DNA from: Aralia elata
Taxonomy: Eukaryota; Streptophyta; Magnoliopsida; Apiales; Araliaceae
Direction of reading: 5' to 3'
DNA length: 64,000 nucleotides
Assembly (NCBI GenBank): GCA_034770075.1
Contig: CM068384.1
Location: 36,615,182-36,679,181, forward strand
Below the pieces are notes generated by a model that was not told the DNA's origin, did not search any database, and saw only the letters and a program-made list of their open reading frames with translations. The translations under genes and the position numbers were made by a program. Below, in pieces: positions 44,574 to 58,052 of the stretch. Every line of letters begins with the position of its first letter. The first letter of the stretch is position 1.

Positions 44574-44978
44574 ACCACATGTTTTTTTCTTTTTGAGACA
44601 AAACTTTTCAATTTTTACTCTCGATTCTTTTTCAAATTTCCAATTTTTTCACATGGTCCTGCAAACAAGATAAGCAGTTACACAGTTCTAAATCATGAAA
44701 TCAGTGCACAAAGTCAACTCCACAACTAACTCAGTCAAGTAAACATGTATCTCATACTCAAGTACTCATGCAATACCAACTCAATTCAAATCTGTCAACT
44801 ATGGGTCCTAACTTCATTATCATCATTTACCAATTAATTTAGCATCAAACAAATTCAATCAATGGCATCAATCTTCATTTTAAAACCAAAAACCTTTGAA
44901 AACTTGACCAAATAACTCAGATTTTCACATTTTAGAACCTACCTATCCTATACCTAAACCCCTCCCCCACACTCAAAC

Positions 44979-45000
44979 CTTACATTGTCCCCAATGTAAG
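44979..45000 (-). other. Element E hairpin (loop GGGA) next to internal polypurine tract, first body
   Basis: Nine-pair perfect stem CTTACATTG/CAATGTAAG around GGGA on the minus strand, followed by GTTTGAGTGTGGGGGAGGGG (44980-44961). It lies 145 bp after the INT stop. In the second body (52940-52961) one stem base is mutated. Confidence 0.65.
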
Positions 45001-45144
45001 ACAAGCATGCAAAAGACGAGCGAAATAACTAAAAAAAACAAATAAATAAGTAAAAAGGGATAGAAAAGCAAATCTGAGATCTTGGGTTGCCTCCCAAGCA
45101 GCGCATTTGTTTTATGTCGTTAGCCCGACATCGATTCTCCTCCA

Positions 45145-46407
45145 TCACTCAAAACTCGGATCCACCAAGTTTATCATCTCCACACTCTCCATCGGAAATT
45201 CGTCACAAAAAAGTTTCAGCCTATGTCCATTGACCTTGAATACTTTCCCTGTCTTTGGATTCTGTATATCTATAGCACCATGAGAGAACACATTAGTAAT
45301 AACAAATGGACCTTCCCAACGAGAACGCAACTTACCTGGAAATAACTTCAGCCTCGAATTAAATAGGAGAACTTGTTGTCCAACGGTGAAATTTTTCCTC
45401 AAAATCTGCTTATCATGGAAGGCCTTTGTCTTATTCTTGTATAGTCTAGAACTCTCATATGCTTCATTCCTCATCTCTTCTAACTCCTGTAACTAGAATT
45501 TCCTATGCATCCCCGCTTCATCCAAACTCATATTACATTGCTTGATCGCCCAAAAAGCTCGGTGTTTTAACTCCACGGGTAGATGACATGGCTTCCCAAA
45601 AATCAATCTGTATGGAGACATACCAATGGGGGTTTTGTATGCAGTTCTATACGCCCACAATGCATCTTCTAACCGCAGACTCCAATCTTTTCTGCTTGGC
45701 TTGACAACCTTCTCCAAAATGGATTTCACTTCACGGTTAGATACTTCAGCCTGACCATTGCTTTGCGGATGATAAGATGTAGAAATCTTATGCAAAACAT
45801 TGTATTTCCTGAAAAGTGCTGCTAGCATCCTGTTGCAAAAGTGAGTTCCTCTATCGCTGATAATAGCTCTAGGAGTTCCAAATCTGACAAATATATTAGT
45901 TTTGACAAAATCTGCAACCACTTTAGAATCATCAGTCCTGGTGGCTTTAGCTTCCACCCATTTAGAAACATAGTCAATAGCCAAAAGAATGTAAATATTA
46001 CCATGAGAAACAGGAAAAGGTCCCATAAAATCAATACCCCAAACATCAAAAATCTCAACAATTAAAATGGGAGTTTGTGGCATTTGATTTCTATGAGATA
46101 TGTTACCTGTTCGTTGACAATTCTCGCATGATTTACAAAATAGATATGAGTCTTTAAAAATTGTTGGCCAATAAAAACCACTTTCTAAAACCTTATGAGC
46201 CGTCCGTTTGGGTCCAAAATGACCTCCACAAGCATAGGAATGGCAAAAAGTTAGAATAGACAATGTTTCGGTATTAGGCACACACCTACGGATTATTTGA
46301 TCAGCACAAAATTTCCACAGGTACGGATCATCCCAAACATAATGTCTAGCATCACTCCTAAGCTTATTCTTCTGGTTTTTTAGAAAATTCATTGGGAATA
46401 TACGCAC
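45145..46407 (-). pseudogene. Element E integrase, first body, with a stop and a frameshift
   Basis: Zinc region HSYACGGHFGPKRTAHKV ... CKSCENCQR, core DVWGIDFMGPF and ISDRGTHFCNRM, NREVKSILEKVV, WAYRTAYKTPIGMSPYRL, C-terminal part to NLVDPSFE. Compared with the second body, an extra T near 46380 shifts the frame between RNase H and INT, and a TAG replaces Gln at about 45494. Inserts element DNA; here disabled. Confidence 0.9.
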
Positions 46408-47470
46408 TTGCTAAATAATTAACAATATTCGCATACCAAGGAAATTCCTCCTGAATAGAAAAGAGATGCTCATCTGGAAAGGAATCATGCAAAGGTAGTG
46501 CCTCCTCATCTCTCATCAATCGACTCAAGTGATCTGCTACCAAGTTATCTGCTCCCTTCTTATCCTTGATTTCCAAGTCAAATTCCTGCAACAGCAGAAT
46601 CCATCTGATAATCCTGGGTTTAGAGTCCTTCTTGGTCAACAAATACCTAAGAGCTGCATGGTCAGAATAAACTACAACTTTAGTGCCAAGTAAATAAGAT
46701 CGAAATTTATCTAAAGCAAAAACAACAGATAAAAGTTCTTTTTCAGTTGTCGAGTAGTTAATCTGAGCTACATTCAATGTTCTAGAGGCATAATAGATGG
46801 CATGGACAGCTTTGTCAACTCTTTGGCCCAAAACAGCTCCGACTGCATAATTGTTTGCATCACACATTATTTCAAAGGGAAGATTCCAATTTGGCGGTTG
46901 AATCACAGGTGCGGAAGTCAATAGGCTCTTCAACATGTCAAATGCCTCCTTGCACGCTTCATCGAACTGGAATTCCACATCTTTTTGCAGCAATTTACAT
47001 AATGGCAGAGCTATTTTGGAGAAGTCTTTGATAAATCGCCGATAGAAACCTGCATGTCCAAGAAAAGAGCGAATCTCCCGCACACTAGCGGGGTAAGGCA
47101 AAGCAGACACAATATCTATCTTAGCTTTATCAACCTCTAAACCTTTAGCTGACACAACATGACCAAGCACTATACCCTGTTCTACCATAAAGTGACACTT
47201 TTCCCAATTAAGAACAAGGTTAGTTTCCAAACATCTATCTAGCACACGCGTTAGATTTTCCAAGCACAAATCCAAAGAATCACCATGTACTGTGAAATCA
47301 TCCATAAAGACCTCGATGCAATTTTCCAAAAGATCAGAAAAAATGCTTACCATGCATCGCTGGAAAGTACCTGGTGCATTACAAAGTCCAAATGACATCC
47401 TCCGGTATGCAAAAGTACCAAATGGACACGTGAATGTGGTCTTTTCCTGGTCTTCGGGTGCAATCACGAT
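46364..47470 (-). pseudogene. Element E RT and RNase H, first body
   Basis: Frame from IVIAPEDQEKTTFTCPFGTFA through FGLCNAPGTFQRC, catalytic VFMDDF, WEKCHFMVEQGIVLGH, LGHAGFYRRFIKDFSK, RNase H CDANNYAVGAVLGQ, STTEKELLSVVFALDKFRSYL, YSDHAALRYL and ADHLSRL. It is cut off from the upstream frame by a TAG at 47471-47473, where the second body has Gln (YNQIV). Confidence 0.9.
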
Positions 47471-50400
47471 CTAATTATAACCTGAAAAACCATCTAGAAA
47501 GCAATAATAAGTATGCCCCGCTAATCGTTCTAGCATTTGATCAATAAAAGGAAGAGGAAAGTGATCTTTTCTAGTTACAACATTTAGTTTCCTGTAGTCA
47601 ATACACACTCTCCATCCTGTTTGTATCCGTGTGGGCACCAACTCATTATTGTCATTCGTGATGACAGTTATTCCAGACTTCTTCGGAACTACCTGTACCG
47701 GACTCACCCACTGACTGTCGGAGATGGGGTAGATTATGCCTGCATCTAGTAATTTAATCACCTCTTTCTTGACTACCTCCATCATGGGTGGATTTAATCT
47801 TCGTTGTGCTTCTCTCGTGGGCTTTGCTCCGTCATCCAAAAGAATCTTATGCATGCACATCGCGAGGCTTATGCCTTTCATATCTGCTATCGTCCAACCA
47901 AACACTGTGACATGGTCTCTTAGAACTCTCAACAATTTTTCTTCCTGCACTTTGGTTAGATTACTAGCAATAATCACAGGTAAAGTTTCATTAGTCCCTA
48001 AATATGCATATTTCAAGTGAGCAGGTAAGGGTTTCAATTCTAAGATTGGAGCTTGCTCCACAGATGGTAACAATTTTTTATGAGAAATAGGCAATTGAAT
48101 TGATTGAACTGCATACTTATCTGTGAATTTCGGTAAAGAGTGCAATACAGCCACAACTTCCTTCAATTCTTGATTCTGGTTAAATTCTTCCTCTTTATCC
48201 ATGTCCAAGTTGTTAGCAATAGCCATCTCCAAGCTTTCCCTGTGGTCTTGTTCAAAAGATCCCTGCACTATAGAATCAATGATGTCAATGGCAAAAACAT
48301 GATCAACATCACTAGGATACCTCATGGCGTCATATATATTGAACTGAATTTTCTCTCCATCAAATTCCATGGTCAAGGTCCCATTGTGCACATCGATCAT
48401 TGTCCTTGCTGTTTTCAAGAATGGCCTTCCTAGCAAGATGTGCGAGGGATTTGGAGATCTATCATCTTCCATATCCACAATGTAAAAATCTGCAGGAAAT
48501 ATTAACTGATTCACCTGCACTAAGACATCTTCAATTACCCCTTGAGGGTAAGTGTTAGTACGATCAGCAAGTTGAATGATAACACCAGTTTGTTTCAAAG
48601 GCCCTAGATTTAAAGAAGCAAATCTAGATAATGGCATGACATTTATTGACGCTCCTAAATCTAGCATGGCTTTCTCAAATCTGGTATTACCTATTCTGCA
48701 TGGGATTGTAAACATTCCTGGATCTTTACATTTAGGAGGCATTTTTCTTTGAAGCACTGCTGACACATTCTCTCCTACAGTAACTTTTTCATCATCTTTC
48801 AATTTTCTTTTGTTAGTGCACAATTCTTTCAAAAACTTTGCATACCTGGGCACTTGTTTGATGGCCTCCAAAAGAGGAATATTGACTTCTACCTTCCTGA
48901 AGGTTTCCAAGATTTCCTTATCCTTTTCCTCCTTCTTTGAAGTCTTGTGTGTTCTAGGTGGAAACGGCAACGGTGGAGTCTTAACTGGAGTAGATGGGGT
49001 AATAGCTTCCCTCGGTGTCTCTATCTCGTCACTAGCCTTCTCCTTTTCAATTTCTGTCACTGTTTTGGGTACTTCCAACTCCTTTCCACTCCTTAGTGTA
49101 ATCGCACTAGCATTCTCCCTTGGATTGACAAATGTTTGGGAGTGCAACTTTCCTGAACCCTGAGCATCCAACCTCCCCACTGTGGTGGCAAGTTGACCTA
49201 TCTGATTTCTCAAGTCTTGAAAAAAAAATTTCGTTTCCTGCTGGAACTGCTGTGTCTGACTCATGAATACCTTGAATATGTCTTCCAAAGATGTTCCAGA
49301 ATTTGCAGGAGCTGCCTGTCTAGGTTGATATTGATGTGGAGCTGGTGGAGAGCCTTGTGGGAACCCTTGTTGTCTAACCGGATACATGCTTTGCGTTGGT
49401 GGCCTATTTCCTCCATAACTAAGGTTTGGGTGATCCCTCCATCCTGGATTGTAAGTATTTGAATATGGGTCATACTTCCGCTGCGGTTGTGCTTGATAAT
49501 TTCCCACTGCATTAGCTTGCTGTGCGGTTTCATCCTCTTGCAATGTCGGACAAGAATCAGTACTATGACCATTCATTAAACAAATCCCACAAACTTTTGC
49601 TGCTGGTGTATTTCCTGTAGCCAATTGTCTAACCATCGCAGTCAAATCAAAAATTTGTTGTTCAAGATTGCTCGTGGTAATCTCATTCACTTTTACCGGT
49701 GCACGATCATTCCTTGTCCCATACTGCTGAGAATTAGCAGCCATATTTGCAATTAAAGTCCTTGCAGCCTCCGGTGTCTTATCCACTAGTGCTCCTCCAC
49801 TTGCAGCATCGATCATACTCCGATCCATTGGTAATAATCCCTCATAAAAGTACTGAATCAGGTGTTGATCGTCTATTTGATGGGGAGGACAACTGGAACA
49901 CAGTTTTTTAAATCTTTCCCAATACTCATACAGTGTCTCTCCGTTGAACTGTCGAATGCCGCATATCTCCTTTCTGATGTTAGCAACTCTTGAAGCAGGA
50001 AAGTACTTCTCCAAGAACAGCCTTTTCATGTCATTCCATGACTGTATTGACCCTGAAGGAAGATAGTACAGCCAGTCCTTTGCTAGATCTCCCAATGAGA
50101 ATGGAAATGCCCTTAGCTTGATTTGATCCTCTGTTATTCCATGTGGCTTCATGGTGGAACACACCACATGGAATTCCTTCAAGTGCTTGTACGGATCTTC
50201 ACCTGTGAGACCACGAAAAGTAGGCAAAAGATGAATTAGTCCCGATTTAAGTTCAAAAGCAGCAGTTAATATAGGATATTCAATGCATAAGGGTTGTTGA
50301 TTGAGATTAGGAGTGGCTAATTCTTTAAGTGTTCTATTGTTATTTGGCACCGCCATTTCTTCTTCTTCCTCTGAATCGGTGGATGATGTATTCGACAGTA

Positions 50401-50551
50401 ATTCAAGTGCTATGTTGAGTCCCGGTGATGAAATTTCGTCTGACTCTGCAGTGATGTCTCGAGCTTGACGAGCTTCTCTCCTTAGCCTGCGTGCAGTTTT
50501 CTCAATTTCTGGATCAAAATTCAAATCACCGGATTGAGAGGATCGTGTCAT
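47471..50551 (-). pseudogene. Element E gag-PR-RT polyprotein, first body, one stop from continuous
   Basis: Start MTRSSQSGDLNFD at 50551. Gag core LRAFPFSLGDLAKDWLYYLP, WNDMKRLFLEKYFPASR, YEYWERFKKLCSSCPPHQ, knuckle CGICLMNGHSTDSC, LRNQIGQLATTVGRL, AITLRSGKELEVP. Protease LDLGASINVMPLS, then GRPFLKTARTMIDV. RT start GAKPTREAQRRLNPPMMEV, WRVCIDYRKLN and FPLPFIDQMLERLAG, ending FLDGFSGYN before TAG. At 1026 codons this is the longest frame in the window. Gag and pol appear to be in one frame, with no frameshift signal between them. Confidence 0.92.
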
Positions 50552-50622
50552 AAACTACAATAATAAACAAAAATAAAATGAAATAAAGTAAAATGAAGAA
50601 TAAATAAAGATAAATAACACTT

Positions 50623-50639
50623 CCCCGGCAACGGCGCCA
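50623..50639 (-). other. Element E primer-binding site (tRNA-Asp)
   Basis: The plus strand reads ccccggcaacggcgcca, identical to the 3' end of plant tRNA-Asp with CCA. Five bases separate it from LTR 2. Bases 50552-50622 are a short AT-rich leader. Confidence 0.92.
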
Positions 50640-50644
50640 AAATT

Positions 50645-52015
50645 TGGGAGCTGTCGTTTTACACTCCAAAATTAATACCTTACTAACACTCTACTAGCAC
50701 AAAACTTAGTATAATGACAAGCAAGTATCGATCCCACAGAGAAGTGATTTAGTCTTTTACTTATTCTGATATTCCTATTATTTCTATTAATGGGGGTTTT
50801 GAGTATGTTTCGCTAACCTAACACAGTAATTAAAGATGATCAATGAATAAAAAGCTTCAGTTCTTCAGTTCAGTATCACCTCATCACAATCATGGAAAAG
50901 TCAAGTTTGATAATATTTACCCTTCAATGAGATTAATAACCCTAGATAACCGCAATCGCTAATTATCCGAAATTCTCCTTATGTGTAAATCTAATGTGAC
51001 AATCGCCTCAAAAGACTCTAACTATTATATAACCTAGAACTATCAGTCTAGATTTAATATAACAGCAGCATGAATAATTAGAGAATTAGGTTATTCCAAG
51101 AAACAATTACACAATCAGGAATTATTTAACTTGCCTTCTAATAATCTTAATAATATTCAAAAGCTTGTCCACACTCAAATACTATTAATCGCTACCTACG
51201 ATCAGATATAATATCGTTTACTTAATACTATATCTTAATCTAGCAGATGATATTAATCAAATTAATTCAATTGGCCAAATCAAATTAAAAGATTAAATAA
51301 CACATAATCAGTTAAAACAGATTATCAGAATAAATCTCATGCAAGAAGGAATAAATAAATAAAACCTGATTAAACCATTAATTATGAAAAAGGTTCAACA
51401 TCCCTTAGAACTGAAAGTAAGAGTCTAGCCTGACATGCCTTCAATCTTCTCCAATTAAGGTTACAATTGTAGTTGTCAAGATCCCCCTATAATAAATTAA
51501 AAACATCTATTTATAGTCCTAACATAATATCCTAAGTCTCTAAGAATTAAGAATCCAATCTGAATTAGAAATCATCAAAAATTACAAAAAGTCAAAGCTG
51601 GTCAAACTTGGTCAACGCCGCCTTTCTCGCCGGGACGAGGATTTATGCCTGAGTTTTCTCGCCGGGGCGAACTCCCGCCGGGGCGAGGATTTTTGCACTG
51701 AGTTTCTCGCCGGGGCGAGAACCTCCAGAATAATGTTGGGCCGGGGCGAGCTCTGGATCAGCTGGGGCGAAGACGAGCAGAAGGTTTCTCGCCGGGGCGA
51801 GAAACTCCAGTACAAAGTTCTCGCCGGGGCGAGAACCCTAAATTTTCCAACTTTTTAACTTTTCTCGTTTTGGCTCCGATTTTCCATCTTTTTCCACTTT
51901 TGACCCTGAATCGTCCTGAAATCAATAAACAACCTAATAAGTGCATATACACAATAAAACATGCAATAAACTAAATATAAAGGAATGAAAATAAATGAGT
52001 ATTATGCACTTATCA
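50645..52015 (-). repeat. Element E LTR 2 (shared middle LTR)
   Basis: 1371 bp; serves as 5' LTR of the first body and 3' LTR of the second. GC array at 51627-51837 (first unit mutated, CGGGACGAGG), W-boxes about 51616-51587, TATA box 51516-51507. Confidence 0.93.
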
Positions 52016-53105
52016 AATTCCCCCACACTTAGTCTTTACACGTCCTCGTGTAAACTAAAACAAAAGTTATATTGAAATCATTTGAATTCTATTCAACCAA
52101 ACTCCCAAAGGTTCAAATTCAATTAGCATCCATGAATACTAACACCAATCAACAGAAATTCGATCAATACCTCATCAATCAACTCATAACAATAATCTCA
52201 TCATTCCTCACTGAACATCTCTAAATCAAATTAAAACCACATAAGCCTCTCCTATGAGTAACACAAATACTCAACTCAGGTCATATGGAATAACAACAAC
52301 CGTGCACACTGATTCAAAACCAGAACATGTTTTTTTCCCTTTTCTTTCTGCTATCCATTTTTTTTCATTCAGGTGAATGCATTTTATGCTCCACTCCACC
52401 TCTTCTCATTCTTTTCTTAAGTGAGTGCATTTTATGCTCCATCTCACTTTTCTTCTCACCAACGAGTGCATTTTACACTCCATCTCGTTGCATGTGTTTA
52501 TGGGTGAGTGCGTTTTACGCTCCATCTCAACCCACCACATGTTTTTTTTCTTTTTGAGACAAAACTTTTCAATTTTTACTCTCAATTCTTTTTCAAATTT
52601 CCAATTTTTTCACATGGTCCTGCAAACAAGATAAGCAGTTACACAGTTCTAAATCATGAAATCAGTGCACAAAGTCAACTCCACAACTAACTCAGTCAAG
52701 TAAACATGTATCTCATACTCAAGTACTCATGCAATACCAACTCAATTCAAATCTGTCAACTATGGGTCCTAACTTCATTATCATCATTTACCAATTAATT
52801 TAGCATCAAACAAATTCAATCAATGGCATCAATCTTCATTTTAAAACCAAAAACCTTTGAAAACTTGACCAAATAACTCAGATTTTCACATTTTAGAACC
52901 TACCTATCCTATACCTAAACCCCTCCCCCACACTCAAACCTTATATTGTCCCCAATGTAAGACAAGCATGCAAAAGACGAGCGAAATAACTAAAAAAAAC
53001 AAATAAATAAGTAAAAAGGGATAGAAAAGCAAATCTGAGATCTTGGGTTGCCTCCCAAGCAGCGCATTTGTTTTATGTCGTTAGCCCGACATCGATTCTC
53101 CTCCA
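52016..53105 (-). other. Element E 3' non-coding region, second body
   Basis: Repeats 44056-45144 of the first body: polypurine tract and AGGA hairpin (52016-52054), four-unit hairpin array (52371-52533; unit 3 has two CpG-type changes that weaken the inner stem) and the RGGA hairpin at 52940-52961 with one mismatch. Confidence 0.8.
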
Positions 53106-55316
53106 TCACTCAAAACTCGGATCCACCAAGTTTATCATCTCCACACTCACCATCGGAAATCCGTCACAAAAAAGTTTCAGCCTATGTCCATTGACCTTGA
53201 ATACTTTCCCTGTCTTTGGATTCTGTATATCTATAGCACCATGAGAGAACACATTAGTAATAACAAATGGACCTTCCCAACGAGAACGCAACTTACCTGG
53301 AAATAACTTCAGCCTCGAATTAAATAGGAGAACTTGTTGTCCAACGGTGAAATTTTTCCTCAAAATCTGCTTATCATGGAAGGCCTTTGTCTTATTCTTG
53401 TATAGTCTAGAACTCTCATATGCTTCATTCCTCATCTCTTCTAACTCCTGTAACTGGAATTTCCTATGCATCCCAGCTTCATCCAAACTCATATTACATT
53501 GCTTGATCGCCCAAAAAGCTCGGTGTTCTAACTCCACGGGTAGATGACATGGCTTCCCAAAGATCAATCTGTATGGAGACATACCAATGGGGGTTTTGTA
53601 TGCAGTTCTATACGCCCACAATGCATCTTCTAACCGCAGACTCCAATCTTTTCTACTTGGCTTGACAACCTTCTCCAAAATGGATTTCACTTCACGGTTA
53701 GATACTTCAGCCTGACCATTGCTTTGCGGATGATAAGATGTAGAAATCTTATGCAAAACATTGTATTTCCTGAAAAGTGTTGTTAGCATCCTGTTGCAAA
53801 AGTGAGTTCCTCTATCGCTGATAATAGCTCTAGGAGTTCCAAATCTTACAAATATATTAGTTTTGACAAAATCTGCAACCACTTTAGAATCATCAGTCCT
53901 GGTGGCTTTAGCTTCCACCCATTTAGAAACATAGTCAACAGCCAAAAGAATGTAAATATTACCATGAGAAACAGGAAAAGGTCCCATAAAATCAATACCC
54001 CAAACATCAAAAATCTCAACAATTAAAATGGGAGTTTGTGGCATTTGATTTCTATGAGATATGTTACCTGTTCGTTGACAATTCTCGCATGATTTACAAA
54101 ATAGATATGAGTCTTTAAAAATTGTTGGCCAATAAAAACCACTTTCTAAAACCTTATGAGCCGTCCGTTTGGGTCCAAAATGACCTCCACAAGCATAGGA
54201 ATGGCAAAAAGTTAGAATAGACAATGTTTCGGTATTAGGCACACACCTACGGATTATTTGATCAGCACAAAATTTCCACAGGTACGGATCATCCCAAACA
54301 TAATGTCTAGCATCACTCCTAAGCTTATTCTTCTGGTTTTTAGAAAATTCATTGGGAATATACGCACTTGCTAAATAATTAACAATATTCGCATACCAAG
54401 GAAATTCCTCCTGAATAGAAAAGAGATGCTCATCTGGAAAGGAATCATGCAAAGGTAGTGCCTCCTCATCTCTCATCAATCGACTCAAGTGATCTGCTAC
54501 CAAGTTATCTGCTCCCTTCTTATCCTTGATTTCCAAGTCAAATTCCTGCAACAGCAGAATCCATCTGATAATCCTGGGTTTAGAGTCCTTCTTGGTCAAC
54601 AAATACCTAAGAGCTGCATGGTCAGAATAAACTACAACTTTAGTGCCAAGTAAATAAGATCGAAATTTATCTAAAGCAAAAACAACAGATAAAAGTTCTT
54701 TTTCAGTTGTCGAGTAGTTAATCTGAGCTACATTCAATGTTCTAGAGGCATAATAGATGGCATAGACAGCTTTGTCAACTCTTTGGCCCAAAACAGCTCC
54801 GACTGCATAATTGCTTGCATCACACATTATTTCAAAGGGAAGATTCCAATTTGGCGGTTGAATCACAGGTGCGGAAGTCAATAGGCTCTTCAACATGTCA
54901 AATGCCTCCTTGCACGCTTCATCGAACTGGAATTCCACATCTTTTTGTAGCAATTTACATAATGGCAGAGCTATTTTGGAGAAGTCTTTGATAAATCGCC
55001 GATAGAAACCTGCATGTCCAAGAAAAGAGCGAATCTCCCGCACACTAGCGGGGTAAGGCAAAGCAGACACAATATCTATCTTAGCTTTATCAACCTCTAA
55101 ACCTTTAGCTGACACAACATGACCAAGCACTATACCCTGTTCTACCATAAAGTGACACTTTTCCCAATTAAGAACAAGGTTAGTTTCCAAACATCTATCT
55201 AGCACACGCGTTAGATTTTCCAAGCACAAATCCAAAGAATCACCATGTACTGTGAAATCATCCATAAAGACCTCGATGCAATTTTCCAAAAGATCAGAAA
55301 AATGCTTACCATGCAT
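53106..55316 (-). pseudogene. Element E RT-RNase H-integrase, second body
   Basis: A single open frame of 736 codons from the catalytic region (VFMDDFTVHGDS) through RNase H and all of INT to NLVDPSFE. It lacks the stop and frameshift of the first body. One A is missing near 55303 relative to the first body (five instead of six), so RT is split at the point just before FSDLLENCIEVFMDD. Confidence 0.92.
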
Positions 55317-56728
55317 CGCTGGAAAGTACCTGGTGCATTACAAAGTCCAAACGACATCCTCCGGTATGCAAAAGTACCAAATGGACACGTGAATGTGGCC
55401 TTTTCCTGGTCTTCGGGTGCAATCACGATCTGATTATAACCTGAAAAACCATCTAGAAAGCAATAATAAGTATGCCCCGCTAATCGTTCTAGCATTTGAT
55501 CAATAAAAGGAAGAGGAAAATGATCTTTTCTGGTTACAGCATTTAGTTTCCTGTAGTCAATACACACTCTCCATCCTGTTTGTATCCGTGTGGGCACCAA
55601 CTCATTATTGTCATTCGTGATGATAGTTATTCCAGACTTCTTCGGAACTACCTGTACCGGACTCACCCACTGACTGTCGGAGATGGGGTAGATTATGCCT
55701 GCATCTAGTAATTTAATCACCTCTTTCTTGACTACCTCCATCATGGGTGGATTTAATCTTCGCTGTGCTTCTCTCGTGGGCTTTGCTCCGTCATCCAAAA
55801 GAATCTTATGCATGCACATCGCGGGGCTTATGCCTTTGATATCTGCTATCGTCCAACCAAACACTGTGACATGGTCTCTTAGAACTCTCAACAATTTTTC
55901 TTCCTGCACTTTGGTTAGATTACTAGCAATAATCACAGGTAAAGTTTCATTAGTCCCTAAATATGCATATTTCAAGTGAGCAGGTAAGGGTTTCAATTCT
56001 AAGATTGGAGCTTGCTCCACAGATGGTAACAATTTTTTATGAGAAATAGACAATTGAATTGATTGAACTGCATACTTATCTGTGAATTTCGGTAAAGAGT
56101 GCAATACAGCCACAACTTCCTTCAATTCTTGATTCTGGTTAAATTCTTCCTCTTTATCAATGTCCAAGTTGTTAGCAATAGCCATCTCCAAGCTTTCCCT
56201 GTGGTCTTGTTCAAAAGATCCCTGCACTATAGAATCAATGATGTCAATGGCAAAAACATGATCAACATCACTAGGATACCTCATGGCGTCATATATATTG
56301 AACTGAATTTTCTCTCCATCAAATTCCATGGTCAAGGTCCCATTGTGCACATCGATCATTGTCCTTGCTGTTTTCAAGAATGGCCTTCCTAGCAAGATGT
56401 GCGAGGGATTTGGAGATCTATCATCTTCCATATCCACAATGTAAAAATCTGCAGGAAATATTAACTGATTCACCTGCACTAAGACATCTTCAATTACCCC
56501 TTGAGGGTAAGTGTTAGTACGATCAGCAAGTTGAATGATAACACCAGTTTGTTTCAAAGGTCCTAGATTTAAAGAGGCAAATACAGACAATGGCATGACA
56601 TTTATTGAAGCTCCTATATCTAGCATGACTTTCTCAAATCTGGTATTACCTATTTTGCATGGGATTGTAAACATTCCTGGATCTTTACATTTAGGAGGCA
56701 TTTTTTCTTTGAAGCACTGCTGACACAT
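55211..56728 (-). pseudogene. Element E protease and RT N-terminal part, second body
   Basis: Protease active site reads LDIGASINVMPLS (Leu to Ile next to the Asp), then RT to FGLCNAPGTFQRCM with YNQIVIAPEDQE intact. It is separated from gag by an extra T in a T-run near 56703 and from the RT catalytic box by the missing A near 55303. Confidence 0.9.
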
Positions 56729-58052
56729 TCTCTACTATAGTGACTTTTTCATCATCTTTCAATTTTCTTTTGTTAGTGCACAATTCTTTCAAAAACTTTG
56801 CGTACCTGGGCACTTGTTTGATGACCTCTAATAGAGGAATATTGACTTCTACCTTCCTGAAGGTTTCCAAGATTTCCTTATCCTTTTCCTCCTTCTTTGA
56901 AGTCTTGTGTGTTCTAGGTGGAAACGGCAACGGTGGAGTCTTAACTGGAGTAGATGGGGTAATAGCTTCCCTCGGTGTCTCTATCTCGTCACTAGCCTTC
57001 TCCTTTTCAATTTCCGTCACTGTTTTGGGTACTTCCAACTCCTTTCCACTCCTTAGTGTAATCGCACTAGCATTTCCCTTGGATTGACAACTGTTTGGGA
57101 GTGCAACTTTCCTGAACCCTGAGCATCCAACCTCCCCACTATGGTGGCAAGTTGACCTATCTGATTTCTCAAGTCTTGAACAAACTTTTTCGTTTCCTGC
57201 TGGAACTGCTGTGTCTAACTCATGAATGCCTTGAACATGTCTTCCAAAGATGTTCCAGAATTTGCAGGAGCTGCCTGTCTAGGTTGATATTGATGTGGAG
57301 CTGGTGGAGAGCCTTGTGGGAACCCTTGTTGTCTAACCGGATACATGCTTTGCGCTGGTGGCCTATTTCCTCCATAACTAAGGTTTGGGTGATCCCTCCA
57401 TCCTGGATTGTAAGTATTTGAATATGGGTCATACTTCCGCTGCGGTTGTGCTTGATAATTTCCCACTGCATTAGCTTGCTGTGCAGTTTCATCCTCTTGC
57501 AATGTCGGACAAGAATCGGTACTATGACCATTCATTAAACAAATCCCACAAACTTTTGCTGCTGGTGTATTTCCTGTAGCCAATTGTCTAACCATCGCAG
57601 TCAAATCAAAAATTTGTTGTTCAAGATTGCTCGTGGTAATCTCATTCACTTTTACCGGTGCACGATCATTCCTTGTCCCATACTGATGAGAATTAGCAGC
57701 CATATTTGCAATTAAAGTCCTTGCAGCCTCCGGTGTCTTATCCACTAGTGCTCCTCCACTTGCAGCATCGATCATACTCCGATCCATTGGTAATAATCCC
57801 TCATAAAAGTACTGAATCAGGTGTTGATCGTCTATTTGATGGGGAGGACAACTGGAACACAGTTTTTTAAATCTTTCCCAATACTCATACAGTGTCTCTC
57901 CGTTGAACTGTCGAATGCCGCATATCTCCTTTCTGATGTTGGCAACTCTTGAAGCAGGAAAGTACTTCTCCAAGAACAGCCTTTTCATGTCATTCCATGA
58001 CTGTATTGACCCTGAAGGAAGATAGTACAACCAGTCCTTTGCTAGATCTCCT
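56691..58052 (-). pseudogene. Element E gag, second body, N-terminus deleted
   Basis: Gag from YYLPSGSIQSWNDMKRLF through the knuckle CGICLMNGHSTDSC, with a TAG in place of Gln at about 57215, a one-base deletion near 57072 (AITLRSGKEL region) and the 56703 insertion. The first ~150 codons, leader and primer site are missing: at 58053-58057 gag runs straight into LTR sequence. Confidence 0.9.

Noticed and set aside
44367..44729. 120-codon hydrophobic ORF opposite element E, and its copy at 52327-52557
   Set aside because: It lies on the antisense strand of the hairpin array and differs between the copies; no start context or family.
50623..50639. tRNA-Asp gene fragment
   Set aside because: Only the 17-base 3' end with CCA matches, at the LTR edge, so it is a primer-binding site, not a tRNA gene.
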